Below, in pieces: positions 55,172-64,000 of a DNA stretch of 64,000 nucleotides. The stretch is from positions 768,001 through 832,000 of the forward strand of contig JASJDC010000002.1 of NCBI GenBank assembly GCA_030065235.1, given 5' to 3'. Under the pieces are notes generated by a model. The model was not told where the DNA came from. It was given only the letters and a program-made list of their open reading frames with translations, and did no database searches. The DNA is from Alphaproteobacteria bacterium (GTDB taxonomy: Bacteria > Pseudomonadota > Alphaproteobacteria > UBA8366 > Aestuariispiraceae). The position numbers and the translations under genes were made by a program. Numbering within the stretch: position 1 is the stretch's first letter; every line of letters begins with the position of its first letter.

Positions 55172-57933
55172 CGGCGGGGCTTCTACAATCGGTCGCCTTC
55201 CTTAATCCCTGGCTGTTGCTCGGGCTCGCCGCCTTGCCGGCCCTGTGGTGGCTGTTGCGGGTGCTGCCGCCGGCCCCGCGGCTTGTGGCTTTCCCGGCCA
55301 TCCGTTTCCTCATGGGCTTGGAGAGCGATCAGAAAGCGCCCGTCTCGGCGCCCTGGTGGCTGGTCCTGCTGCGCCTGCTCGCAGCCGCGTTGATCATCTT
55401 GGCCGTGTCGCAGCCGATCCTCAATCCAGGCGCGCTGTTGCAGCAGGACGGCCCGCTGGTGCTGGTGGTCGATGACGATTGGTCCGCCGCCGCGGATTGG
55501 GACGCGCGCATCGCGGCGCTGGCCGACTTGACCGAGCAGGCGGACCGGCAGGGCCGCGCCGTGCGTCTGATCACGACCGCCTCGGCGCCAGACGGGTCAG
55601 GCGTTCCGGATCACGGCGTCTTGCGGCCGGACACGGCGCTCGACCTGTTGCGCGCGCTCAAGCCGAAACCCTGGCCGGCGGATCGGGAAGCCGCCGCCGC
55701 GCTGGCCACGGCGATCCCGGCGAACGGATCCGCGAATGTGGCGTGGGCTTTCAACGGACTCGACGATCCCGGTTTCGAGGGCCTGGCGAGCGCTCTGCAA
55801 GCTCTGGGGCCTGTTCGGCTGTTGGCGCCGGGCCCGTCGCAGAGCCCGGTGGCGCTGGCGGCGACGGGAGAGGATTTCGCCGCCTTGTCTTTCGTTGTAC
55901 GCCGCGCTTCGACGGCGGCGGAGGAGCGGCTCGCCTTTATCGCGCGGGGTGAGGACGGCCGGGCGCTGGGTCGCGCCGAAGCGGTGGCCCCGGCAGGCGA
56001 GTCCGAAACGAGCCTCGATTTCGACCTGCCGACCGAGTTGCAGAACGCGATCACCAGCGTCGCGCCCGAACGCGCTCTGGGCGCCGGGGCCGTTGCGCTG
56101 CTGGACGCCCGCTGGCGGCGCAAACCTGTCGGCATGATCGACGAGGCCAGTATGGATGTCGGGCCGGCGCTGCTCTCAGAATCCTACTACGTTCGGCGCG
56201 CCTTGGAGCCGATCGGGCAGATGAGCCAAGGGCCTGTCGAGACGCTGCTGTCGATTCCGCAAGCGGTGATCGTTGCGCCTGACAGCGCCCGGATCGAACC
56301 GTCTGAAGAGGCGCGGCTGCTGGAATGGATCGAACAGGGCGGCGTGCTGTTGCGCTTCGGCGGCCCGCGCCTGGCGGCGCGGCAGGGCGAGGCCGAGCCC
56401 GATCCTCTGACGCCGGGACCGCTGCGCGCCGGCGGCCGCGTCTTGGGCGGGGCCATGCTTTGGTCCGAGCCGCTGACCATCGGGTCCTTCGCCGCGGCCG
56501 GCCCGTTCGCCGATCTGACGCCCAGTCGGGATGTGCGCATCTCGCGTCAGGTCTTGGCCGAGCCGACGCCGGAACTGGATGCCAAGACCTGGGCCCGCCT
56601 ATCGGATGGCACGCCGATCGTGACCGCCGACCGGCGCGGCGAAGGTTGGCTGATCCTGGTCCACACGACGGCCAACGCCGACTGGTCCAACCTGGCGCTG
56701 TCCGGTCTGTTCGTCGAAATGTTGGAACGGATCATTGATATGAGCCGCGGCGTGATCGGGCTCGACGCGGCCGACGACCGGCTGGCGCCGGAGCGTGTGA
56801 TGGATGGGTTCGGCGTGTTGGGCGCGCCGGGTCCCTTCGCCGCCTCCCTGGACGGCGCAGCGCTTGAGTCCGTTCGTGTCGGACCGGCTCATCCGCCGGG
56901 CCTGTACGCCCAAGGCGCGATCAAACGCGCGCTGAATCTCGGGCCCGCGGTGTTCGAGATGACGCCGCGCGCAACGTTCCCGCAGGGCTTCGCCGTGGCG
57001 GGGTATGAACAAGGCGAGGCGGTCGATCTGAAGGCGGCGCTGCTGGTCGCAGCCTTGCTGCTGCTGCTCCTGGACGCGGTGATCTCGCTCTGGCTGCGCG
57101 GCCTGCTGACGGCCGGTCGTCTGCGTGTCGGCGGGCTGTCGAAGGGTGCGGCGGCGATCGTCGCGGCTTTGCTGCTGACGCCGGCGCTGGACCGGGACGC
57201 CGCCGCGCAAAGCGCCGCCGCCGAGGCGGAAATCCTGGCGGCGCTCAGCGGCACGACCTTCGCCTATGTCCGGACCGGCGACCGCCGCCTCGACGAGATC
57301 AGCCGCGCGGGCCTGTTGGGCCTGTCCGCGGTGCTCAATCAGCGGACGGCGGTCGAGGCCGTCGATCCGATCGGCGTCGATCTCGAGCGCGACCCGATTC
57401 ATTTCTACCCGCTGCTCTATTGGCCGATCAGCGAAGGTCAGGATCGCCCGAACAGCGTCGCCGTCGAGAAACTGAATGATTTCATGGCGACCGGCGGCAC
57501 GATTCTGTTCGACACCGGCGATCAGGCGTCGGCCGGGGTCGGCGGGGGGGCGGCGCGCACGCTGCGCCGACTGACGGTGGGTTTGGATATTCCACCGCTG
57601 GCGCCGGTTCCGCCTGATCATGTTCTGACCAAAAGCTTCTATCTGTTGCAGGATTTCCCGGGGCGCTGGGCCGGCGGCGAGGTCTGGGTCGAGACCGAAG
57701 GGTCGCGCTCGAATGACGGTGTGTCGCGGGTGATCGTCGGCGGCGCCGATTGGGCCTCGGCCTGGGCGATCGACGAGGTCGGGCGGCCGCGCTTCGCCGT
57801 GACGCCCGGCGGCGAACGCCAACGGGAGATGGCCTATCGTTTCGGCGTCAATCTGGTGATGTACACGTTGACCGGCAATTATAAGGCGGATCAGGTGCAT
57901 GTCCCGGCGATCCTGGAAAGGCTGGGACAATGA
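55168..57933 (+). CDS. BatA-N / DUF4159 membrane protein
   Basis: 921 residues from ATG 55168 overlapping the DUF58 stop. The N-terminal BatA-like segment (FLNPWLLLGLAALPALWWLL, about 8-30, then FPAIRFL) leads to a second membrane helix (about 60-85) and a VWA-like domain (VLVVDDDWSAAADW). A further helix pair lies about 625-650 and 675-690, and the C-terminal DUF4159 domain occupies about 695-920 (TFAYVRTGDRRLDEISRAGL, TGGTILFDTGDQ). Predicted periplasmic-side machinery served by the MoxR ATPase. Substrate not identifiable. Confidence 0.88.
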   Translation: MTAGLLQSVAFLNPWLLLGLAALPALWWLLRVLPPAPRLVAFPAIRFLMGLESDQKAPVSAPWWLVLLRLLAAALIILAVSQPILNPGALLQQDGPLVLVVDDDWSAAADWDARIAALADLTEQADRQGRAVRLITTASAPDGSGVPDHGVLRPDTALDLLRALKPKPWPADREAAAALATAIPANGSANVAWAFNGLDDPGFEGLASALQALGPVRLLAPGPSQSPVALAATGEDFAALSFVVRRASTAAEERLAFIARGEDGRALGRAEAVAPAGESETSLDFDLPTELQNAITSVAPERALGAGAVALLDARWRRKPVGMIDEASMDVGPALLSESYYVRRALEPIGQMSQGPVETLLSIPQAVIVAPDSARIEPSEEARLLEWIEQGGVLLRFGGPRLAARQGEAEPDPLTPGPLRAGGRVLGGAMLWSEPLTIGSFAAAGPFADLTPSRDVRISRQVLAEPTPELDAKTWARLSDGTPIVTADRRGEGWLILVHTTANADWSNLALSGLFVEMLERIIDMSRGVIGLDAADDRLAPERVMDGFGVLGAPGPFAASLDGAALESVRVGPAHPPGLYAQGAIKRALNLGPAVFEMTPRATFPQGFAVAGYEQGEAVDLKAALLVAALLLLLLDAVISLWLRGLLTAGRLRVGGLSKGAAAIVAALLLTPALDRDAAAQSAAAEAEILAALSGTTFAYVRTGDRRLDEISRAGLLGLSAVLNQRTAVEAVDPIGVDLERDPIHFYPLLYWPISEGQDRPNSVAVEKLNDFMATGGTILFDTGDQASAGVGGGAARTLRRLTVGLDIPPLAPVPPDHVLTKSFYLLQDFPGRWAGGEVWVETEGSRSNDGVSRVIVGGADWASAWAIDEVGRPRFAVTPGGERQREMAYRFGVNLVMYTLTGNYKADQVHVPAILERLGQ

Positions 57934-60071
57934 GCGGGGCCGGAGAAGGCTTGTTGAGCGGCTTCGCGATCGCCTTCGATCCGCTGCTGCCGCTTTGGCT
58001 GCTGGCGGGGCTGGCGGGTCTCGCCGCCGTGACCGTCCTGTTGGCGCTGATCGCCCGCGCGCCCGGGGCCTGGCTGCGCGCCGCAGCGGCGGCGTTGATC
58101 CTTCTGGCGCTGGCCAATCCCGCCGCTGTCCAGGAAGAGCGGGAGCCGCTGAAAGACGTCGCGGTGATCGTCGTCGATGAGAGCCCGTCGCAACGGTTCG
58201 GCGAGCGGGCGGCGGCCACCGAGGCGGCGACGGCGGAGATTGAGGCCGCGCTGGCTGGCTTTGGCGACAGTCTGGAAACCCGTGTGTTGCGGGTCGCCCA
58301 TGACAGCGTCGATGACGCGGCGGACGGCACGCGTCTGCTGGCGCCGTTGCGCGAGGTCTTGGCCGACACGCCGGCGCGGCGCATCGCCGGCGCGATCCTG
58401 GTGACCGACGGACAATTGCATGATTTGCCCGCGCTCGACGAAAGCGCGCCGGAGGCTGAGGAAACCGACCCGTTGATGGCGAATGGCGGTCCGATCCAGG
58501 CGCCGATCCACACGATCGTGACGGGCGCGCGTGAGGAAAAGGACCGGAGGCTGGTCGTGCTCGAAAGCCCGGGCTTCGGCTTGGTTGGCGAAGAGTCGGT
58601 GCTGCGGCTGCGGGTCGAGGATGCGACGGCGGAAGGTGAATCGACGCGTGTTACGGTGCGGGTGAATGGCGAGTTTCTGCGGCCCGCCCGCGTGCAGATC
58701 GGCGCCGATGCAGCGGTCTCGATCCCGATCCGCCGACGCGGTCCGACCATTGTCGAGCTGGAGACCCCGGTCGCGGACGGCGAGCTGACCCCGCTGAACA
58801 ATCGGGCCGTGCTGTCGATCAACGGGGTCCGAGACCGGCTGCGGGTGCTGCTGGTCTCTGGCGAGCCGCATCCGGGCGAGCGGACCTGGCGCAACCTGCT
58901 CAAGTCCGACCCGTCGGTCGATCTGGTGCATTTCACCATTCTGCGCCCGCCGGAAAAGCAGGATGGCACCCCGATCCATGAGTTAAGCCTGATCGCCTTC
59001 CCAACGCGGCAATTGTTCGAGGTGAAGCTGCAGGATTTCGATCTGGTCGTGTTCGACCGGTTCCGGCGGCGCGGTGTTCTACCCTCGCTCTATCTCTCCA
59101 ATATCGTCGATTATATCGACCAGGGCGGCGCCTTTCTCGAGGCGGTGGGACCCAGTTTCGCCGGACCCTACAGCCTGTTCCGGACGCCGCTGGGCCGGGT
59201 CCTGCCGGGCGAGCCGACGGGCGCCGTCATCACGCGCGGCTATCGGCCCGACGTCACCGATATCGGCAAACGCCACCCGGTAACCGCCGGCTTGCCGGGC
59301 GGACCGTTGGGCGAGGCGGGCGAGCCGCGCTGGGGTCGATGGTTCCGGCAGATCGAGGTCGAGCCGTTGAGCGGCCAGGTGCTGATGGAAGGGGTCGATG
59401 ATTCACCCTTGCTGATCCTGGATCGGATCAATGAGGGTCGCGTCGCGCAATTCATGAGCGATCATATCTGGCTCTGGGCGCGCGGGGTCGAAGGCGGCGG
59501 GCCGCAGCGCGAGTTGCTGCGCCGTCTCGCCCATTGGCTGATGAAAGAGCCGGACCTCGAGGAAGAGGATTTGCGAGCCGAGGTGCAGGCCGGCGTCCTT
59601 GAAGTGACCCGCCGCACCGTCGCCGAGCAGGCGGCGCCGGTTCAAGTGACCGATCCTCTCGGCGAAACCGTGGAACTGAGTCTCGAGCGCGACCGCCGCG
59701 GCGCCTTTAGCGCCCGGCTGCCGGTGACCGAGGCCGGCGTCTATCGCCTGACGGACGGCGAGATGGATGCGATCGTCGCCGCTGGCGCGCTCAACCCGGT
59801 CGAGTTCGCCGCCGTCACCGCCTCCGACGCGGCGCCGCAACGCTTGGCCGAGGCTTCTGGCGGCGGCGTCTTCTGGCGCGCCGACGGCTCCCCGGCCATC
59901 CGCCGGACCCAGCCCGATCGGGTCGCTTCGGGATCGAATTGGATCGGCTTGCGCGCCAACAATGACTATGTCGTTACCGGCCTGTCGACCACCTCGCTGG
60001 CCCCACCGATTCTGGTTCTGCTCGCGCTGTTGGGGGTTCTGGCGGCGGTCTGGCGCCGCGAGGCGGACTAA
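57930..60071 (+). CDS. large membrane protein with glutamine-amidotransferase-like domain
   Basis: 713 residues; starts within the previous stop (ATGA). Two N-terminal membrane helices (about 13-60), a VWA-like domain (VAVIVVDESPSQRFGERA, about 76-93, lacking a full MIDAS), a beta-rich middle domain, a class I amidotransferase-like fold (about 290-520, RVLLVSGEPHPGERTW, DLVVFDRFRRRG, YIDQGGAFLEAVG) and a final membrane helix (LAPPILVLLALLGVLAAVW). No catalytic Cys-His-Glu set is evident, so the amidotransferase fold probably has a structural role. Last gene of the MoxR operon. Confidence 0.85.
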   Translation: MSGAGEGLLSGFAIAFDPLLPLWLLAGLAGLAAVTVLLALIARAPGAWLRAAAAALILLALANPAAVQEEREPLKDVAVIVVDESPSQRFGERAAATEAATAEIEAALAGFGDSLETRVLRVAHDSVDDAADGTRLLAPLREVLADTPARRIAGAILVTDGQLHDLPALDESAPEAEETDPLMANGGPIQAPIHTIVTGAREEKDRRLVVLESPGFGLVGEESVLRLRVEDATAEGESTRVTVRVNGEFLRPARVQIGADAAVSIPIRRRGPTIVELETPVADGELTPLNNRAVLSINGVRDRLRVLLVSGEPHPGERTWRNLLKSDPSVDLVHFTILRPPEKQDGTPIHELSLIAFPTRQLFEVKLQDFDLVVFDRFRRRGVLPSLYLSNIVDYIDQGGAFLEAVGPSFAGPYSLFRTPLGRVLPGEPTGAVITRGYRPDVTDIGKRHPVTAGLPGGPLGEAGEPRWGRWFRQIEVEPLSGQVLMEGVDDSPLLILDRINEGRVAQFMSDHIWLWARGVEGGGPQRELLRRLAHWLMKEPDLEEEDLRAEVQAGVLEVTRRTVAEQAAPVQVTDPLGETVELSLERDRRGAFSARLPVTEAGVYRLTDGEMDAIVAAGALNPVEFAAVTASDAAPQRLAEASGGGVFWRADGSPAIRRTQPDRVASGSNWIGLRANNDYVVTGLSTTSLAPPILVLLALLGVLAAVWRREAD

Positions 60072-60082
60072 GCCGCCGCGTC

Positions 60083-60931
60083 TTACCAGCGAAACGCCGC
60101 GGACGCGAAGTCCGGCGTCTGGCCATAGGGCGCGCCGACCCGCGCGACAGCGTCCGGCGACAGCGGACCCGTCAGTTCGTCCTTGTGGACGCCGCCGGCG
60201 ATGAACAGCGAGTCGAGACCGAAATCGGCCGCCCCCTTAATGTCATGGATCATTGAATCGCCGATCCCCAAAGCCGAGTCCCATCCGCCGGCGATATCCT
60301 CACAGGCGCGATAGATCTCCGCCGTCGGTTTGCCGTGCCAGCGCACCGTCCCGCCCATCTCCTCATAGAGATCCGCGATCGCGCCGGGGCAAAGCCGCAA
60401 GTTGCCATCAGGCTGCACCGCCACGCGGTCCGGATTGGCGCAGATCATGGCCAGCCCCTTGTCGATCCCAACCCGCAGATCCGGCCGATAGGCGTCCAGG
60501 TCCTGACGGTCTGTGCCGGCGCAGAGAATGAAGTCCGCCTCATGCACCGAGGCGACTTCCTCCAGTCCCGTCTCTTCCAGAATACCGCGATCCGCGTCCC
60601 AGGCGAAGACGAAGACGCGCCGGCCGAGCGCGCGATAGAAAGGATCGGGACGCGTCATGAAACAGCGATGCACCGTCTCGCCGGAAGTGACGATGTCGAG
60701 ATAGTCCTGGCGCGGGAACCCCAACTCCGCCATCCGGCGATAGGAGTCGGCGGCCCGTTTGCCGGAGTTCGATAGGATCACGGTCTTCTTCCCCGCCTCG
60801 GCCAGACGCCGGACCGCCTCGACCGCGCCGTCATGGGCGATGGCCCCGTTATGCAGCACGCCCCATTGATCGAGCAGGAAGGCGTCGTAAGCGTCGGCGA
60901 TTTCGGACAGGCCGGCGATGAGTCGGGTCAT
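60083..60931 (-). CDS. TIGR01459 family HAD-type hydrolase
   Basis: 282 residues. FLLDQWGVLHNG near residue 20 is the DxWG motif of this HAD subfamily (the classical DxD second Asp is replaced by Trp), then VILSNSGKRA (motif II), KPTAEIYRAC (motif III) and GIGDSMIHDIKGAADFGLDS (motif IV). Cap type and substrate are unproven; phosphatase activity on a sugar or nucleotide phosphate is usual for the family. Convergent with the MoxR operon. Confidence 0.9.
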   Translation of the reverse strand: MTRLIAGLSEIADAYDAFLLDQWGVLHNGAIAHDGAVEAVRRLAEAGKKTVILSNSGKRAADSYRRMAELGFPRQDYLDIVTSGETVHRCFMTRPDPFYRALGRRVFVFAWDADRGILEETGLEEVASVHEADFILCAGTDRQDLDAYRPDLRVGIDKGLAMICANPDRVAVQPDGNLRLCPGAIADLYEEMGGTVRWHGKPTAEIYRACEDIAGGWDSALGIGDSMIHDIKGAADFGLDSLFIAGGVHKDELTGPLSPDAVARVGAPYGQTPDFASAAFRW

Positions 60932-61008
60932 GGAGGCCTCGGCTTTTGGCTGATGGTTGACGGGCCGCAGGACCTATCGGGGCCGGTCGTCCGGCGCAAG
61001 CGTCCGTG

Positions 61009-62547
61009 TCAACGGGGTTTGACGATCGGGTTCTTGCTTGGGCGCGGCGCACCGAAAAGATGGCCTTGTCCATAGTCGATATTGAAGTCCAAGAGTTCGA
61101 TCAGCATCTGCTCGGTTTCGATCTCTTCGATGATCAGATCGATGCGCGCCGCGTCCAACTGTTGCTTCAAGATCCGGATATCCGCCGCCGCGCCGCTCGC
61201 CAGCTTCTGCATCACCAGATCGGCGTCGACTTTGACATATTGGAATTGGTTGCGCGTCAGCAGATCGATATCCAGCGCGGCGTCCCGCACCCCGTCCAGC
61301 GAAAATCGGTAGCCCAGCGTTCCCAACCGAGCCAGATCCTCCCTGATGGCCGGCAAGGCGGCTTCAAGGTCGTGCTGACTGAATTCGAGCACTAAATTCG
61401 GACCCAGTTCCGCATGCCGCTCCATATAGCCGATGAAGTCCTGCAAGAACCCCCGATCGGCCAGCGTGTGCGCCGAAATGTTGCAGAAAAAGATCGTCGC
61501 GCTGTCCTGAGCGCGCGCTTTCCTGAGGAGCTGAATGCAGCGGAACAGCAGCATATTGTCGATCGCGGTTAATAGCCCCGCTGCTTGGGCGGCCTCCGAA
61601 TAGACGTCGGGCGCGATGACATCGCCGACCTCGTTCCGGATCCGGCTCGAGCATTCATAGAAGCGGCGTTTACGCTGCGGCAGACTGACGATCGGTTGGA
61701 CATAGAGATCGACGCGGTTCTCCCGCAGCGCCTCGCGCACCACCGTCAGCATGTCGGGCGCGCGCGCCGCGCCGGTCTCACGCGCGTCCGGATCGGTCCC
61801 TGCCGCGGCGCCCGCGCCGGCTTCGGGCGCGTCCGCATAGAGCTTCTCCAGCAGCGCGTGCATTACCGTGACTTCTTCATTCACCGCCTGCGCTGCGGCT
61901 TCCGGAGAGGGTCCCGCCAACGCCTCTGGTTCCTGCAGCCGCGGTTCCGGCATGGCTGCTTCCTGGGGGGCTGCTTCTCGCGCGCGCGGTTCTGGTAGGG
62001 GCGGCGCGAGGGTTGGCGCGGGCGGCGCGGCGCGTTCCGTTCTTTGCAAGACCGGTTGGCGATCGGCGGCGGCGAGGGCGGCGCTCAAGTCGGTAAAGGA
62101 GCCTTTCGACGTCGGCTCTGGCGTCCGCTCTGGGTCTTGCGCCGGATTCTGCGCCGGGTCGGCGTCGCGTAAATTCGGTTCAGACTGCAGCGGTTCGGGC
62201 GCCGCCTGTTCGGGCGCGGGCGGAGGTGTGCTTTGCTCTGCCGGACCGCGCCTGCCCGGCCGCGGGATCGCGCCGGATTCGACCATCCGGTAGAGCTGCG
62301 CCATTTCGGTGCGCGCGCTCTCCAGATCGGCCTTGCTGAAATCATAGGCCCGTTTCAGCGCCAAGAGGTGGCGTGTGGCGCGGGCGTCGGCGGCGCGCCG
62401 GGCCAAGATTTCATGCGCCAACGCACAGAGGGCGAACAGGCAGAGGCCCGCCAAGACCGGCGCGCCGACCCGGTCTTCCGGCGCATAAAGCGCGATGGCG
62501 ACGGCGGCCGCGCCATAGGCCAGGATCAGACTCACATGCAGAAGCAT
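61009..62547 (-). CDS. membrane-anchored degenerate EAL domain protein, TipF-like
   Basis: 512 residues. Two short N-terminal membrane helices (about 3-20 and 28-45), a coiled-coil stretch to about 95, a long Pro/Ala/Glu-rich disordered linker to about 240 and a C-terminal EAL domain (about 270-510). Several catalytic positions are lost: EAL reads ECS, and the metal-binding DDF reads DGV (SLDGVRDA), while FCNIS, LEFSQHDL and YGQGHLFGAP remain. It should bind c-di-GMP rather than cleave it. This architecture matches Caulobacter TipF, which places the flagellum at the pole in response to c-di-GMP. It ends 77 bp upstream of the HAD hydrolase start. Confidence 0.85.
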   Translation of the reverse strand: MLLHVSLILAYGAAAVAIALYAPEDRVGAPVLAGLCLFALCALAHEILARRAADARATRHLLALKRAYDFSKADLESARTEMAQLYRMVESGAIPRPGRRGPAEQSTPPPAPEQAAPEPLQSEPNLRDADPAQNPAQDPERTPEPTSKGSFTDLSAALAAADRQPVLQRTERAAPPAPTLAPPLPEPRAREAAPQEAAMPEPRLQEPEALAGPSPEAAAQAVNEEVTVMHALLEKLYADAPEAGAGAAAGTDPDARETGAARAPDMLTVVREALRENRVDLYVQPIVSLPQRKRRFYECSSRIRNEVGDVIAPDVYSEAAQAAGLLTAIDNMLLFRCIQLLRKARAQDSATIFFCNISAHTLADRGFLQDFIGYMERHAELGPNLVLEFSQHDLEAALPAIREDLARLGTLGYRFSLDGVRDAALDIDLLTRNQFQYVKVDADLVMQKLASGAAADIRILKQQLDAARIDLIIEEIETEQMLIELLDFNIDYGQGHLFGAPRPSKNPIVKPR

Positions 62548-62665
62548 CGCTCACCGGTCTTTGCTATGGGCGTCGCTTCGGGGCGCCGCGCCGCACTATC
62601 CTGTTGAAAATCCTACGCTTGCCGGAACCGGCGGACAAGGCGGCGGCGCCCCGCCAATCACCGGG

Positions 62666-63751
62666 TCAGGCGTCGGCGCCGATCGCCTGGGCGATGCGTG
62701 TATGGCCGTCCGCCTTCATCAAATCGACCAGCTCCGACTTGATCCGCCCGATCAGGGTCGGACCCTGATAGGCGAAGGCGGAATAGACCTGCACCAGGCT
62801 CGCGCCGGCCCTGATCTTAGCGTAGGCCTCGGCCCCGGAGCCCACACCGCCGACGCCAATGATCGGCAGCGCGCCGTCGGTTCGCCGATAGAGCGCGCGC
62901 AACGCCTCGGTTGAGCGGGTGAAGAGCGGCGCGCCGGACAGGCCGCCCGCCTCCGCCGCCTGGGCCGGGTCCAGACCGTCCGGCCGCGCCAGAGTCGTGT
63001 TTGAGACGATCAATCCGTGCAGCAACCCGCTTTCGGCCGCTGAGGCGACGAACCGGGCGATCTCGGCGATATCGTCGTCGGTCAGGTCCGGGGCCAGCTT
63101 GACCAGCACCGGCGGGGCGACGCCGCGGCCATTGACCTGTCGGGCCTCCGAGACCGCCTGCAGGATCGCCGTCAGCGCCGTCGGGTCCTGCAACGCCCGC
63201 AGTCCTGGTGTGTTAGGCGAGGAAACATTGACGACCAAATAATCGGCATGCGGCGACAGGGTCTTGGCCCCAAGCGCATAATCCGCCGCCGCGTCCGCGC
63301 TGGTCTTGTTCTTGCCCAGATTGACGCCGATCGCTCGGTCCCGCGCCCCCCAGCCGCGCCGCGCCAAGCGCGCCTCGGCCGCTGCGGCGCCGGCATTGTT
63401 GAAGCCCATCCGGTTGATGATCGCCTGCTGCGCCGGGGCGCGGAACAGCCTTGGCTTGGGGTTGCCGGGCTGTGGCTTCGGCGTGATCGAACCGACCTCC
63501 GTGAAGCCGAAACCGAGCGACAGGATCTGCGCGAAGACCTCGGCGTTCTTGTCGAACCCGGCGGCGAGACCGATCGGGTTCGGGAAATCCAGATCCAACA
63601 CGCGTACGGCCAGACGCGGATCATCCGTTGGCGGCGACTTTGGCGCCAGGCCGAGCGCAGGGCCCCAGCGCAAGCCCCGCAACGCCCAGTCATGCGCTGT
63701 CTCCGGCGGCAATTTCGTCAGCCAGGACTGCGCGATGTCGATCAGAGCCAT
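62666..63751 (-). CDS. pyrD: dihydroorotate dehydrogenase (quinone), class 2
   Basis: 361 residues. FMN-binding barrel with the class 2 N-terminal membrane-association helix region (MALIDIAQSWLTKLPPETAH), PIGLAAGFDKNAEVFAQIL, the GSITPKPQPGNPKPRLFR segment, NRMGFNNAG, VNVSSPNTPGLR and IIGVGGVGSGAEAY. The catalytic Ser lies in the SSPNT loop. It oxidises dihydroorotate to orotate, passing electrons to ubiquinone in the inner membrane. Confidence 0.97.
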   Translation of the reverse strand: MALIDIAQSWLTKLPPETAHDWALRGLRWGPALGLAPKSPPTDDPRLAVRVLDLDFPNPIGLAAGFDKNAEVFAQILSLGFGFTEVGSITPKPQPGNPKPRLFRAPAQQAIINRMGFNNAGAAAAEARLARRGWGARDRAIGVNLGKNKTSADAAADYALGAKTLSPHADYLVVNVSSPNTPGLRALQDPTALTAILQAVSEARQVNGRGVAPPVLVKLAPDLTDDDIAEIARFVASAAESGLLHGLIVSNTTLARPDGLDPAQAAEAGGLSGAPLFTRSTEALRALYRRTDGALPIIGVGGVGSGAEAYAKIRAGASLVQVYSAFAYQGPTLIGRIKSELVDLMKADGHTRIAQAIGADA

Positions 63752-63821
63752 GGCGGAACTGTATCGGCGCCCCGGACGGCGAATGCAAACCGAAATCGCG
63801 CTGCGCGAAATGCCCGATTGA

Positions 63822-64000
<179 letters not shown>

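Overview
The window is a GC-rich, gene-dense stretch of an alphaproteobacterial chromosome. The evidence is the family content: a roughly 1600-residue NAD-dependent glutamate dehydrogenase, a class II AroA followed by cmk, rpsA and ihfB, a three-gene cytochrome bc1 operon, the free-standing prolyl-tRNA editing protein ProXp-ala, a FYDLN-type acidic protein and TRAP transport. A Rhodospirillales-like, possibly marine, heterotroph is a reasonable guess, but the sequence does not fix the genus. There is no rRNA, CRISPR array, prophage or insertion sequence. Most of the window is core chromosome with a few accessory islands.

Layout. 1-2.6 kb: leftward LON-domain protein (cut by the edge), thioredoxin-TPR protein and ProXp-ala, then tRNA-Gly(GCC). 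2.7-7.6 kb: a D-amino-acid-like catabolic locus (FAD oxidoreductase, DctP-DctQ-DctM TRAP transporter, Asp/Glu racemase). 7.7-10.2 kb: an SbtA-type transporter with a PII-like partner, then adenosine deaminase. 10.4-16.6 kb: giant glutamate dehydrogenase and kynureninase. 16.6-23.6 kb: a more fluid stretch with an orphan ParD bracketed by two direct palindromic repeats, a lower-GC tandem-TPR protein, aconitase, DUF1223 and a decayed DUF1428 gene next to two more copies of the repeat. 23.6-30.6 kb: YbjQ, an MFS transporter, ihfB, rpsA, cmk, aroA and the FYDLN protein. 30.7-36.8 kb: tRNA-Ala(GGC), a chemoreceptor, a lone NeuB-family synthase, a Na/Pi cotransporter and L-carnitine dehydrogenase preceded by a coupled 34-residue reading frame.

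37.4-44.9 kb is the most unusual part. A winged-helix/TPR (SARP-like) regulator is divergent from a PAP2/haloperoxidase-type enzyme that carries fifteen perfect Asn-Gly-Gly units at its N terminus. A subtilase with a large insertion follows, and then a PAS-like/EAL protein. A perfect palindrome lies in the short AT-rich intergenic region between the regulator and the enzyme. This is my best candidate for an undescribed system.

44.9-64 kb: petABC (leftward) is divergent from trmL-hemF and a secreted protein. Then come a leftward run of CCA-adding enzyme, a small membrane protein, a NUDIX hydrolase and DUF1285. A tightly overlapping MoxR-DUF58-BatA/DUF4159-membrane protein operon runs divergently from DUF1285. 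The window closes with a HAD hydrolase, a degenerate TipF-like EAL protein, pyrD and the first 30 codons of lepA.
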